A stretch of 64,000 bases of DNA from Takakia lepidozioides (Eukaryota; Streptophyta; Takakiopsida; Takakiales; Takakiaceae). Position 1 is the first letter of the stretch; every line of letters starts with the position of its first letter. Location of the stretch: the NCBI GenBank assembly GCA_030704615.1, contig CM060732.1:11160001-11224000 (forward strand). Reading direction: 5' to 3'. This document shows, one piece after another, positions 33,414 to 45,429 of this stretch. The position numbers and the translations under genes are program-made. Under the pieces are notes generated by a model, which ran no database searches, was not told where the DNA came from, and saw only the letters and a program-made list of their open reading frames with translations.

Positions 33414-34632
33414 CGATGCCGCCAACCGAAGTTAGAGCCCTCCTTCCCTTGCGGATACGCCTTCCTTTCGGGGGTGGGCTCTAGGGAGCCATTGGAGACA
33501 GTATGACCGCTTCACAATCCACTTTCTCAGTCATGAAAGCGACGGGCGTGGACATTGCACATGTGAGTTCTACAGTGGGTTCTCATACTCGAGTGTCCAA
33601 GGATGGTCAGAAAACTGGCTTTCTACGTTTCTCCCCGACAACCGATGACCATTTACATAGCTTAACAAGGAGTCCAGCGAATTAACGTTCGAAACCGAAA
33701 TAAACTTGAATCCTTTTTACCTCGAAACAGGAGAGTGCACCTTCGAAGCTTGTCGGTCACTCTTAACGCCGTTCTTCCATCTGATGCAATCCAAGATGTT
33801 TAGAACGATGCCATCGATGGTCACAATGAAGGCCAAGTGAGAAAGTATGAAGGGCCCACCAAAAGAGTGCTTGCTTGCGCGCGAGCGATGAACACAACTC
33901 CTTGAAACACAACATAGAACCCCTCTCACCTGATAAATTTCATACTCACGTTGTCACTGAGAGCCTATTTCTCTTTGTCCTGGTGCGAAACCGCTGGAAC
34001 CTGATTCCAACATCAATTAGAGCTCTACCTTAGAACGCTAGCTTCTACTGCACTCCTATAAGATTCTTCTTTCTACTTGTAGAGCATTACGCACCGTGGC
34101 AGCTTCAGTGGCTCGGATTTCTCAACTCGAACGTCCAGCTTTACTGTAACGGTAGTACGCAGGCAGGGTAGCTTGTCAAATACTCAAAACCCTAAACTCT
34201 CCTGGAGGCTGGGAGCTCCACCTAGTCTAGTACTGTAACACTATGGGACAGCCATTGAGGTAGGATCCCTAAAGCTCGCCCCCGCCCCCCGACTAGGTCC
34301 TGACGGCCCAAAACGTATGATTGGAATTATGTGGCAAATGGAACTCGATATAGGTACGTAAATTCATTTTACTATTGGCTCCTCCCTGGAGAGGGCATGC
34401 CACCATTGTTTTTTCCTGATGTACCTTCCCCACTTAATACTTAACTATCAAGTTCCATCCCAGATGGTGAAACCATGTAAGACTTTATTTACAACATGTA
34501 CAATGGGTAAACGGGCATATGATGAGAAGTTCCGGGCGGGGGAGGGGGAGAGGAACGAGAAACAAGAGAAGAAAACAAAAGCTATAATAAACTACTCAAC
34601 CAGCGACGAAAATAGAAGCTATAGTAAGCTAT
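33414..34632. other. No recognisable feature
   Basis: More than 1.2 kb with short, unconvincing frames. I see no known domain, no repeat of other parts of the window and no terminal repeats. Confidence 0.5.
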
Positions 34633-35038
34633 TCAAGCAGAGCGACCCTCCCAGCCAACAGCCAGGAGGAGATCATGCAAGGAGATAGGCAAAGTGTCAG
34701 GCAGAGGCGGAAGATGAGATGACGCGGAGCTAGCCACATCAGCCCGATGCAAAATGGATATGGCTTGTGCTCTCTGCAAAGCAACTGAAACACGTTGTCG
34801 ATAGTAGGCGACAAGGACGGAGGCATGTGGGATGTCAGTGGACCCGCTCTTGGCTGCATGATGTGCACATGTCCGTAGGAAATCGTCGAAGTGCCGGTGC
34901 AATGAGCCAAATATCTCGACCGCCAGTGGAAGAAATGTGTCAGTGAGATGACGATCGTTGTAGTCACGGTCCTTGGCCTGAGCTGCTACAGTGGCTGCTG
35001 TGCCTAGTGTGGTAGCTGCACGAGATAGCTCATCCCAG
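34633..35038 (-). pseudogene. Retroelement C-terminal fragment
   Basis: Open frame reading AQAKDRDYNDRHLTDTFLPL, then AVEIFGSLHRHFDDFLRTC and VAYYRQRVSVALQRAQA. This arrangement resembles the C-terminal part of a group of plant non-LTR reverse transcriptase proteins. The rest of the element is missing. The assignment is from memory of the pattern and is tentative. Confidence 0.45.
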
Positions 35039-35054
35039 ATTCATGACTCTCTGA

Positions 35055-35071
35055 CTCTCTCTCTCTCTCTC
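35055..35071. repeat. CT microsatellite
   Basis: Run of CT units between the retroelement fragment and the truncated end of the gypsy integrase. Confidence 0.9.
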
Positions 35072-35286
35072 GTTCGCTTGCTTTGTGTGTGTGCGTCAAA
35101 ATGATTGGTGGGTATTGAATGAGGGTTTGTGCTCGCCCCAATTCGTTATCACAAGAAAGGTTGGTCCCGTGTGTTTTTGCATGGTTGCTTTTTTTTCTGT
35201 TGTTTGGTGGGGAATATCCGATCCCCAGAACTCCCACCTCCATATTCACAGAAATCGTCCCTGGTGGGGGCAAGACCGCTAATAGC

Positions 35287-37757
35287 TCATGCTTTGGACA
35301 GAGAGCACCATAGCTTTGAAACATAGCAGTCATGAAATCCATCGAGACACTTTCCCAAGACCCCTCTGAAATCGACAAGGGGTTGTAACACCTCGCTTGC
35401 TTTTTTTTTTGTACTCACTGTCCGGTTTTGTTGGCATGTGGTGTATATCTTGACATACTCCTCGGCTTTTTCTTTGCCCTTAGTTGGGCCAGAAATACTT
35501 TTTTCTCGAAAGGATGCCGCGGTGCGCTTGGCTCCACCGTGGCCCACAAGCGGGCCCATCGTGGCATTCTCTCAAGAGACTATCTCTGATCCCCTCCCTT
35601 CGGCACATAGAGACGCTTTTGCTTGTACCGGAGCAGTCCATTTTGCAAGTGGAACTGCGATTTCACCCCATCCTCAAGTCCCGCATTACAGACTTCGTCA
35701 TCTCATATTTCCGGTCAGCCTTTCGGATCTTCCTTTGGAGCGTCGTCTTCGCCCTAATAATACCAGCATGAGCTGCTGCTTTCTTTACTTAAGGCATTGG
35801 CCACCACATTGTCCCGTCCCAGTTTGTACTGGATTATCTCTCGTCGAACACCGCTAAAGTATCTTGTCACCTAAGTGTTTTGGGGACAACTTTAGGCTGC
35901 TGGGCAAAATTACTTCACTGTGATATTGTCCGTGAATACCTTCACCAGGTTGAAACCAACATAGTGGCGCCAAAGCTCAAGGCATTGCACCACCCCACGC
36001 CTTCATCTCTTTGCTCCGTGGCGTTGGCCATCGTCGCTCCACTTCATTCAGTTTCTTATTTTCGTAAGCCACTAGACGTCCATCTTGCATGAGTACACCC
36101 CCAATCGCGAAGTCCGACGCATCTGTATGAATCTCAAACGGACAGTCGAACTCCGGGATTTTCAAGACGGGAGCTTTTTCCCGCCATCCGCTGCTTCAAC
36201 TCGGCAAAAGCTTGCCCCACAAAAAGGTTTTCCATACCCATACCTAGGATTTACACAGAAGGTCTGACAGCGGCCCCGCGATCTTGATAAAATTTCTGAC
36301 ATACTTTCGGTGATAGCAGGCCAGTCCTAGGAATGGTCGCATTCCTGGGACCGAAGTGGAAGGCTCCCAGTCCAAGATCGCCCTCTAACCTTTCTGTTCA
36401 TCGCATTTTTGATCCCATCCTGCGTAATCACATGCCCCAGGAACTCCACTTTTGTGACCCTGAATTCGTACTTTGAAGCTTTGGCACACAGCTTCCCTTC
36501 CCACAATTTCTGGAACAACCTTTTTGAAGTGTTCCAGGTGCTCTTCATGTTGTTTTCGAGTACACCAAGATGTTCGTCGATTGTACACGATCACAAGTCA
36601 TCCACCACTCTGGAAAGGCTTGTTCATTAGCGTACTAACGATTGCGGGAGTGTTGGTGAGCCCAAAAGACATCACCAAGAACTTATATGAACCATAACAA
36701 TGTCCTGCACGCGGTCTCTCTCAATCTCCTTCCGCCACTCTTAACTTTTTACCCTCTTCCACTCGATTTGGAAATGGTAGCCGGACGCAAAATCCGATCC
36801 GGCCTGAAATAAACTTCGCTCCAGCCAAACTCGATCGAAAAGGTCGTCGATCCTTGGCAAATGGACCAACCGGTTTTTTATAGATCACCTTAGTCAGAGC
36901 CCTGTAATCGACACATATATTCCGCAACGTCCCATTTTTCTTGTCTGCGAATAGCACCAAGGGGCTCCGTAAGGTGATTTACTCGGCCGGATGTACCCCT
37001 TTGACATTAGATCCTTGAGCTGAGTCTTCAGCTCGACCAACTCTTTGTGACTCAACTGGTAGGGCGCCTGGCAGGCGGCTATCCGACCCGGTGTTACCTC
37101 AATCTTGTGGTCAACTCCTCTTCAAACGGTAACAAGCCGCTTGGTAAATCCTCCGACATCACAAACATCTTTGTATTTCTCCAAGATCCCTTGATCCAAT
37201 CTGGGCTCGGCTCCCTATCGCCTTTTCCCTTCACTTGTCTTACGTAAAGCAAAAAAACTGAGGCTCGTGTGGCTCCTCCACGACCCACTTGCTGATAGCA
37301 GGTTTATTTTTTTATTAATTATGTCACCCTCCCACGGGGTTTGGGCGTTTTTTTCCGACACTCGTAAAATTTCGCCACCATTCCTACTCAGTAGCATGAC
37401 TACTTTCTTGCGGCCATCTATGACCGGTCCGGATTTGCTCAAAAAAATCATCCCCAAAATGAGATCCACTCCATCGATCTCGCAAATGGTGAAGTTCTCA
37501 CGTCCCTCCCAACTCCCCAGCTGAAGAGGAACATCGAACGCCAACCTCGTCGCCAATTGTGGTTTCTCTTTTTGCAGAACACACCTCAATAGAGGCCCCC
37601 ACAAATCACTTGTCGGGAGTCCAGCTTTTCGTGCCGTTGCGTGTGGTCATGAAAGGAGTGTGACGCTCCTATGTCCAACCAATAACGACATGTTAGTTCT
37701 AGAAATTGTCCTACTCACGAACAATAACTGAGTGCCTTTACGCAGGGGGGCCATTTT
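35287..37757 (-). pseudogene. Pol of Ty3/gypsy element 1 (PR, RT, RNase H, N-terminal IN)
   Basis: Protease-like stretch (DGVDLILGMIFLSKSGPVID) near 37450; reverse transcriptase pieces with LFADKKNGTLRNICVDYRAL near 36940 and VTKVEFLGHVITQDGI near 36450; RNase H with CPFEIHTDASDFAIGGVLMQ near 36130; integrase zinc-binding part with CQQNRTV near 35430, then EGSWESVSMDFMTAM near 35350. Frames change repeatedly and the RT active-site region is scrambled. Similarity stops near 35320. Confidence 0.8.
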
Positions 37758-39000
37758 CTAATACAACTCACAAGAGTAGTTGCCTACCTTGCAACTCTTG
37801 GCAACCACCGCTTTCACCAAGCGGCTGATGGTATCTTCGGATAGCTCTGTGGTTGCCCGAGTCATGTTCAATTGACGGGGCTTCGTGCACTTCTTAGCCA
37901 TGTGCCCGGGCTCCCCGCAATTAAAATACACTCCATCGAAGGTTGCATTCTGTCCACCATAGGTCGTTGCACCTGCTTTTCCTTTTGGAGCACCTGGTGC
38001 CGCCTTAATGTGCAAAGCCTTCCTTCGATTTCTAGTGCCCCCATTGTCGCCACGTGGCCAATCCATTTTTTTTCTTTTCCGGTCGGAAGAGTCACCTTCC
38101 ACCGAGTTCTTCTTGTGGTTCAAGCTCCGATGGCCTTGTCTTTCGCCCCTAGGGACATCTGATAATATTTCAGCCCTTTCAATTGCCTTCGTTTCAAAGT
38201 CTTAGGTGGCTTCTCTCCTCCCAACTCCTTCCCCGTCTGGCCCATAAGGCCAGTCCCCCGCCATAAAGTTGAAGACCATTTTTGGTTCTGTCATCGAACA
38301 ATAACACATTGAAAGCCTGAACATATCCCCGAATGTCATCCGTTTGCTTCAACTTCCTCATCTTGTCTCGGGCGAGCCAGGACGCGTTGAGGGGCACAAC
38401 CAGTCTCTTTCATAAGTTGTTCCTTGAACCCACTCCAGTTCAAGGTTTCCAGTTTGGACTTTTTGGTCCCGTGAAAGCGTTTCTTCTTCCTGCCACCATT
38501 GTTGGGCATAGCCCCTCAAATAGGTGGGAGCCACTTCCCACCCGATCCTCGTCTCTCAAACCTGGCCCGCCCGGAAGTACGGCTCTAGCTCCCAAGAACC
38601 AGGTGTTGAGTGCATTCCAATTTCAGACACCCTCGAAGGTGTCCGGTTCCTTAAGCTTCACCTTAAACTTTGCCTTAGTGGAAGTGACATTAGCCGCCTT
38701 CAACACATCTTTCAACGTCCCGCCAAACTGTGCCAACAATCCTTCCCAAAAGGCTGCTGGCATGGGAGACATCTGTTGGTCTGGTGGCGCCTCGGGAAAA
38801 TCCTCGGGCCCCGACTCCCCAGATTCCTCCCGTTCTTGAGTGGCCTCGCTTTCAAAAGCATGAATCGCCTCCTCATATTAACCCGCTTCGGCGACACGTC
38901 GCCCCCTTCGGGCTCACCAGGATTTATCCTCTTTCCAGTCGTTCCGCTTTCATTTTGGCTTGCCACCCCATGATGAGGCCGACCTCAAGGAGCATCGCGT
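37758..39000 (-). pseudogene. Gag of Ty3/gypsy element 1
   Basis: Several short frames together form a gag protein: an N-terminal part with MASQNESGTTGKRINPGEPE, a middle part with TDDIRGYVQAFNVLLF and a CCHC zinc knuckle YFNCGEPGHMAKKC near 37900. The frame changes at least twice. It packages the RNA in a live element; here it is dead. Confidence 0.75.
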
Positions 39001-39012
39001 ACTGAACTCTAA

Positions 39013-39024
39013 GCTCTGATACCA
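39013..39024 (-). other. Primer binding site, initiator tRNA-Met type
   Basis: The minus strand reads TGGTATCAGAGC, the standard plant LTR retrotransposon primer binding site complementary to initiator Met-tRNA. It lies two bases from the LTR end and just upstream of gag. Confidence 0.9.
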
Positions 39025-39026
39025 AG

Positions 39027-40141
39027 TGTCGTGCACCTCACTTCGGTAAGCTCCCCTTCAAGTCATAGTTACTTGCTTTGATGCACGTGCTAAACTCCCA
39101 AACTGCCCGCCGGGCCAATTCGAAGCTTCGGCTACTCACCGGGGCATAGCGGTCCCCCTTTACTACTCCACAAGACCTTCTATCATTTGGGGCCTAGTGG
39201 AAATTCCCTTTGATTGCTGGCAGTCCGGAACAGCTCCCCCACACACCTTGGTCGTTTTCCCGCTCTCGATTACTTGCTAGTTTTTGGTTCACCAATTGGC
39301 TTGCACCGGTTCTCGGGGTTACTATTTCTCTATATATACTTTTTGTGGACTGTCCGCCGGGGGTTTCAACAAACAATAGCATCCTTTTATGGCGAACCAC
39401 CACGAAAACCCTCGATTCCCGGTGATGAGTCGCGGGGAGTCTTGGCCCACCCACCACGGCCCTATTGGACCGTGATGAGTCCCAAGACTCCTCACGACTC
39501 CCACCACCAAGGGTCCCTTTCCGCCTCCATGGTGAGTCCCATGTCATCCCCACTAAGTCCCACTAAGCTACCACCACCGCAACCCAATGTGCAGGGCTCC
39601 ACCTAGTGAGCGCCTCCGCCTCCTTGAGTGCCTTGGGCCACTCAAGGGTGCTTCAGCCCCCGTATCTATTGTTATCACTGCCCCCACCACAGGGGTCGCC
39701 CCTTTTGTGTCCCGACCCCCCTGCCCTCAAGGTGAAGGGCCACGACAAGCAGAGTGGCGGCCGCGCTTTGTGTTGTGACAACTACTTGCATTCATGTGGA
39801 GATTTGTTATCGCCTTTGCATTGATCCCAATCATCTTTCTTCCTCCTAATATATTTGTTCTCCCTCTTCCACATTGTCAACAAGCTTGAGAGGCGCCACC
39901 CTTGGCCGGGACTCGGAGGAAGCCGGCCTAACTAGCTAGTGGAGAGTAGAGTCAAGTGGGGGTTTGGTTCTTTGCCATGGGACGCCATGGTACGGAGACA
40001 AACTCCCTTTGATTGGGGACGCCACAACATTGATGTTCGTTTCTGCAAAATGTACAAATCGATGAGGACATCGACCCCTGTTAGTAGGGGTGCGTGTCGC
40101 GGCCCTTTGGGCAGAGCTCGGTACAATGTCCCGACTCATCA
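39027..40141 (-). repeat. 5' LTR of Ty3/gypsy element 1
   Basis: The inner end is placed by the primer binding site. It reads ...GTGCACGACA on the minus strand, ending in CA as LTRs do. The outer end is placed at TGATGAGTCGGG (minus strand, from 40141) because it starts TG and no coding follows; this end is tentative. Length about 1.1 kb. Its partner 3' LTR is not in the window, so the repeat itself cannot be confirmed here. Confidence 0.5.
39331..39338 (-). promoter_or_regulatory. TATA-like box inside the LTR
   Basis: TATATATA in an otherwise mixed sequence inside the proposed LTR, a reasonable place for the retrotransposon promoter. No experimental or positional proof. Confidence 0.4.
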
Positions 40142-41382
40142 CTTACAATTCACTCACTTGGCCTGTGCCGCCCCATGTGACCACTTGAGGAACTGGTGCG
40201 CATTGTGACATAGGGTAAAACACCATATGACCGTTATAGTTCCTATGACCGTTCACCTCATAATTGCTTGGATCAGGCCTGCATGAGCCACCATTGCTGG
40301 GCCCAAGACTGCTCATTTTTGCCACTTGGCAAACAGTTGTTTGATTAAACCCCAAGAAATATGAGTGGTCATAGGACTTCACACAAGCATTCGGATTGGT
40401 TCAACTTTGAAAACCCATAACTTTGTGTGGATTTCATGAAATCATGCATTTCCAAATGTGTTGGGATGCCCTCAGATGTGGGCATCTTATCAATTTATCC
40501 CTTATCGGGGTAAAAAAGACAAAAATTCACCGGTAGATCTTCCGCCATCTTTAGATGAACGGTCATAGGGTGTTCTACCCTAAGGAGTAAATGCTCAGTC
40601 AACGACGAGCATCGAGGTCATGAGGTCATGAGGTTACATTCATGATGGGCTTCATCTTGCCAATGTTGAAATCAACTAAATTTTATGTTTCAGGCATATT
40701 TTTTTGTGAAGGGAATGCTTCTACGGAAGGCGTGAAAGCCTCTTTGACAGACGGCTCTTCCGGCGGACAACCAAAACCAATCAACCAAATTGTGATCCTC
40801 CATAGAGGCAATTCGGGTTATCAGGGAATGCACCAAAACGTCCCTAACAGTGGATCTAAATTCTCAACTCTGGGCACCGCCACTGCAGCCCCTGGAGAGA
40901 GACTGGGTCACCTGCACATCCTCACCCAACCTGGTCATATATTTACCATCTAACTTACCCAACCTGGCCAAATCCGGAGGGCTGCCACTCATCAAGTTTC
41001 AACTCTCAAGCACATATCCTTCACCTGGATTCGAAGCTGCTATGGTATCTGCAATCTCTAGTGGACAATTTACCCCCGTCAGGTTTTGCCAGCGGTCCTC
41101 AACAAACAAGTATGAAGTATGAACCCAATGGCGGCCGCTGATCAACCTCTGGAAGCCTGGCTCTCATTCCACCTTTCCCTCTGGGTTGAGGGGCAGTCCT
41201 TTAATGAGCTTTCAGTGGACCCAAAGGATCCTTGCGACTTTTCCTCAACGATTGCAAGTGCAATTGGTGACCCTGAATTCAAAACCCCCTCAGATGTCGT
41301 CACCATTTTCTCTCTGAAAGTACCGAAAAGAGCTCCACACCACTTCCTGCGCCACCCACACTCGACACCACTCGACCCGTTG
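40142..41382. other. Unidentified stretch between gypsy LTR and integrase fragment
   Basis: Plus-strand open frames at 40642-40953 and 41119-41451 have peptide-like composition but no motif I recognise. Under the inversion model this sequence was once the left flank of the gypsy element. Small gene fragments may be present. Confidence 0.4.
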
Positions 41383-41946
41383 TCAAAAGGATTCAGTAAA
41401 ATGGGCCATTTCATTTCCACCAAGGAGACGGCAACGACACAGGAGACGTGACGACTTTACTTCGCCCACGTCTTCAAGCATCATGGACTCCCGAAGGATA
41501 TTGTCTCGGACCGCGATCCAAAGTTCACAAGTAAATTTTGGAGGGCACTCTGGAGGAAAATGGGGACGAGGCTCAAGATGAATACCGCTTTCCAACCTAC
41601 GACGGACGCCCAAACGGAAAGGGTGAATTTCGTGGTGAAACAGATTTTACGGAATTACGTGTCGGCAGACCAATCGGACTGGGTGGAGCACTTGGACGCG
41701 GCAGAGTTCTGTTATAATAACACAAAACACTCCGCAACGGGAGTTTCCCCTTTCGTATTGGTCTATGGAAAAGCACCTCTGGTGCCGTCAAGTTGGGCCG
41801 CCCAAGACATTGAAGAACCGGCAGCAGCAACGGTGCTGGAAGAACGCGAGCGTTTATTGAAGCTCGCAAAGTACAACATTGCCAAAGCTAGGCTAGTGTG
41901 TAGAATGCATGCTAGCTTACAAAGTGAGAGAGGTAAATTGGATTAA
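41383..41946 (+). pseudogene. Ty3/gypsy integrase, C-terminal half
   Basis: Starts with SKMGHFISTKETATTQET, a stop, then frame changes into YFAHVFKHHGLPKDIVSDRD, PKFTSKFWRALW, FQPTTDAQTERVNFVV and WVEHLDAAEFCYNN. The second catalytic Asp (SDRD) and the catalytic Glu (TERVN) are recognisable. It covers the part of integrase that the minus-strand element at 35.3-40.1 kb lacks, with almost no overlap and only a few residues missing between. No LTR follows on this strand. Confidence 0.85.
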
Positions 41947-42419
41947 TCGTGTGTTTGTGTAGTACCAAAATCGGGTGACTCCTATCCAAGGGGCAAGGAA
42001 ACTTGCACATTCGTTGGGAGTTCACGTGCTAGTGCGCACCTAGCGCGTGCGCGTACTATAACTGCGCTACCGAGAGGGTTGCCTTGTAGTGCGGGCTAAC
42101 GCGGAAACTACGTGCTTCCGTTCACGTACTATAATCGTGTAGCCTCAGGATGAAGTCATAGTGCGGCTTCGGTGTGTTCCCGTACCTCAGGCCAGCATTC
42201 CAAGGCAGACCCAATTGTAGTGATTGGGGCACACGGTTGGTTCAAGGTTATCTTCCTAGTCAAAAAAAGGTTCAAGACGAACCCTTGCTCAAGGTGATGC
42301 CAAAAGTGGCATCACGAGCGGTTACAAGCAAATGTTGTTGCAATAAGGCGATTTGATCATCGGGGAGGATCGTTCCTTGGCCCTAAAGTGGGCCAAGAAG
42401 AGTACACTGGGAGGGCTTG

Positions 42420-43505
42420 CACATTTTCTACACCACCTCGCGAAAGTTTAGGATTGGCTAGCTTTAGTGAGCAAATTGTCAATGAGATTGAACTTGAGAG
42501 ACATGTAGATGTTGTTGCACCATCTGAGGGTATCAAGCTATTCGCACTCGTAGCAGAAAAGGCTTGATTACTTACTTCAAGTCAAATGGTATTAGTGCCA
42601 TGAGAAAATATGTTGAGACTGAGCACTCACACTTAGGTAGTAGATACGATGAAGATGTGAACAGCAGGGCAAATGATCTTTTGGAATGGCAACTTGCAAA
42701 GAAACGCCCAAAAGCCACACCTGGTACAATCTCCAAGTTCTTTTCTTCAATAGACCTTTTCAAAAATGATGCACCCACACAGAAGTCTTTCCTTCAGAAT
42801 CTTCTTCTGTTTGTGATTAAACAATACTTGCCGTTGAGGACAGTATAATCAGTGTAGCTACAAAGGTTGGCATTGGGCTTGTGTCCAAGTGTTGTGTTTC
42901 CAAGATGATCAGTGTTGTTGACAAAACTAGAGAGAAGTACGTCATTCTAGTATTGTCGTCGTATATCACAACAACAGCCACCTTCGACTTATGGATGTCC
43001 AAAGGTGCGCATAATATTTTCACTGTTGTCGTTAATTTTCTATCCTCCGAATGGGAACCTAGGCATGTGACAATTGGTTTATTTGAAGTAAATCACACTG
43101 CTCGACAGGCCATGGCGATGCAGCTGCAAAATCTGCACATTAAGAAATTGCTTCGCACATGTCATGTCTAAGGTTTGTCAGTATGCAAGCACCGATGAGA
43201 AAGTCTGTCGACGGTTCTCTTATGTGTCAATCAAAGTTGCTCAAAATGACATACAAAAATGTATCACCTGGCCTAAGAAATCCGGAAAAGACCTACAAGC
43301 ATGGGATGCTGCTTGTATTACTAAGGGACTCCGTCCAAGAAAGCTCAACACTTCTGCGAAAAATCGAGTAATTGGTTGTTTCATAGAAGTTCGAAAATTT
43401 CTAGATTGCATCATTTTTATATTGATTGGGCTAAATAATTCAAATGTGGCTTTGTGTTGTCTTATGTATGTAAATGTGATTGTGCATCTGAGTTGTATTA
43501 ATTTC
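42420..43505 (+). pseudogene. hAT-family transposase relic
   Basis: Decayed frames contain GTISKFFSSIDLFKNDAPTQ, then STATTATFDLWMSKGAH-like and NIFTVVVNFLSSEWEPRHVT followed by IGLFEVNHTARQAM, a characteristic block of hAT transposases and hAT-derived plant proteins. Further pieces run to about 43370. A stop at 42846-42848 and frame changes separate them. No terminal inverted repeats were found. Whether it was a transposon or a domesticated gene cannot be told. Confidence 0.75.
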
Positions 43506-44089
43506 TAATTGGTGTCAACATTTTTGTGGGATGCTTAGATTTGTAAGCCGTATTTTATTTCAAGATGCTCTTCGTTTTTGAGCAACCATCAATCACTGCT
43601 ACAGCCATACAGATAATTATAATCACAAATTGTGTCCTCAACCAAAGTAAATGACACTGGTTATTATCAGATGCTTTGAATTCATTCATCAGCCATAGCC
43701 TTGGTTGTTAAATATCATAGTGACATTGATGCAAGAATTGTAAATGACAAAGCTACGCCACAAGCCTGCTCACGTGAGCCTATGAGCCCAGGCACTTAGT
43801 CGGAGCTTGGGCGTCACGCTTAGTGGTCGTGATCACAGAGTGGTTGCGGTATTAGAAAGAGGGTATATACCCAGGATAAATTGCAGACCTATTCCCGCGA
43901 GAATACCAGCAGTGTCATTTGAAAAAATTTGGAAGGAATCAGATGGGATGCATTCATTATGTGCTTGTAATCAGGTGTGATGACTTATGTGGGTGTTAAC
44001 GACCACATAATTCGTAACCTCACAAAGCTACGTTATGTTATGATTTATTTTTTATTTTTTTTTCCGAAATAATAAATTTGATTTTTTTT

Positions 44090-44365
44090 TTATATATTAG
44101 AGAACTTGCGGGAGGTCCACGAATAATGTGGGCGTCATCACCAGATAACTCCTCACATTTTCTATCAAAAATTTATTTTTAGAAAAATGTTGGTTTTTTT
44201 TTTTTTTTTTTTTTTTTTTTGTCATTGGAGGACTTGCCCCGGGAGGTCCCCGAATTATGTGGGCGTCAACATGCACATAAATTCTCAAATTTATTATTTT
44301 TTATGTCATCGAAGGACTTGCGGGAGGGAGGTCCATTGAATTATGTGGCCGTCAACACCCACAAA
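44090..44365. repeat. Imperfect tandem repeat with poly-T
   Basis: Three diverged copies of a unit with GGAGGTCC, then AATTATGTGGGCGTCA, near 44110, 44240 and 44325; a weaker related copy may lie near 43985. A run of 29 T lies at 44192-44220 between copies. AT-rich, no coding. Confidence 0.7.
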
Positions 44366-44504
44366 CAAACAACATAAGAGGCAATGAAGCAAAAACAATA
44401 TGAGGACATCCTGAAATAAATAGGACATCATGTGTAATATCTCGTTGTTCCATAGTGTAAACTCATTGTAGCTAAGAGTGTCCAAAGTTGATCTTACAAT
44501 GTCA

Positions 44505-44670
44505 CAAACTTGGGTTTTGTCAGCAAAATTGGTTTTTTTTTTTTTTTTTCTCTTGGTTTTCTTCTCTCCCTTCAAAGTTTATGTCCCAAAATGGAATTGA
44601 TAATTATGAGCACAAACTTGGTTTTGTCAGCGAAATTTGGTTTTTTGTTATTACATTTTTTTTTTTTTCG
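44505..44670. repeat. Duplicated unit with poly-T runs
   Basis: ACAAACTTGGGTTTTGTCAGC near 44509 recurs near 44612 as ACAAACTTGGTTTTGTCAGC, each followed by AAATTTGG-like sequence and a T run. Tandem duplication of about 100 bases. Confidence 0.7.
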
Positions 44671-45429
44671 TTTGACAAGCGGTTTGTGGCGATGTTGTCA
44701 CTTCAATCATGGAATAAGTGGCAATAGGTGAATGCACCGAAAATGCACGGAAATAGGTGAAACATCTGCAATTATGGGCCCCCTTTCCCCGGCTCCCGTG
44801 AGCCGAGGAGCTTCAGCCTGGCCAAGTTCATTGGCCAAGTTCATAAGCTCACGTGAGCTCGTGAGCAGGCTCACGAATTAGCATTCCTCTGGTATGTCGC
44901 AGCTAAACGATTTTGACAAGGAGCTGGAAGAACTTCAAGATCAACATGCAGAAAAAAGTAATGGGTGTCTTGACTCATTTTTTTGTCATTCCATGCACAA
45001 ATTTGAACAAAAGGAAATGTAGTGGACAAGACCCCATTTTCAACCAATCAAAGAGCTTAGTTTGTTTGTCTGGTTCACTAGTCTGGAACAGTCCTTGTAA
45101 CCTACTTAATTTTTGGGAGATGGATGCCACCTGAATTTTTTATGGTGTCTGGACTTCAGCCTTCTCACATGCACATGGCCTGTCTCGACCACGACCCCCT
45201 CACCCCCTCGCCCCGCCCGACCGCTTTTTTTACCTTTGCTCTCCTCCCATCCTACCCCGTTTTTATTTTTATCTCTGGCTAAATCTGAGGTACGGAGCCA
45301 TACTTCCCTGATTTTGATCATGCGTATATACATATATACATTACTTTTCTCCCTTTCTGGCTCCTTTGCAAAGGACATGGTTACTTTAAGCTGAACCCTT
45401 CGATTCCATATTCCATTCCCTCTGCAGCT

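Larger units (their letters stand above)
35287..40141 (-). mobile_element. Ty3/gypsy retrotransposon 1, 3'-truncated
   Basis: On the minus strand the order is LTR (40141-39027), primer binding site, gag with a zinc knuckle, protease, reverse transcriptase, RNase H and the first part of integrase, which stops near 35320. No 3' LTR is found to the left. The missing integrase C-terminal half lies on the opposite strand at 41383-41946, as if a block of about 6 kb had been inverted. All coding parts are broken by frameshifts. Confidence 0.85.

Noticed and set aside
37040-37090. GGTAGGGCGCCTGGCAGGC looked tRNA-like
   Set aside because: It lies in the reverse transcriptase coding region of gypsy element 1 on the other strand and no cloverleaf can be drawn.
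35287-41946. Autointegration as cause of the gypsy 1 inversion
   Set aside because: Autointegration should place an LTR end at the breakpoint; the proposed LTR end at 40141 is about 1.2 kb from the integrase break at 41383.
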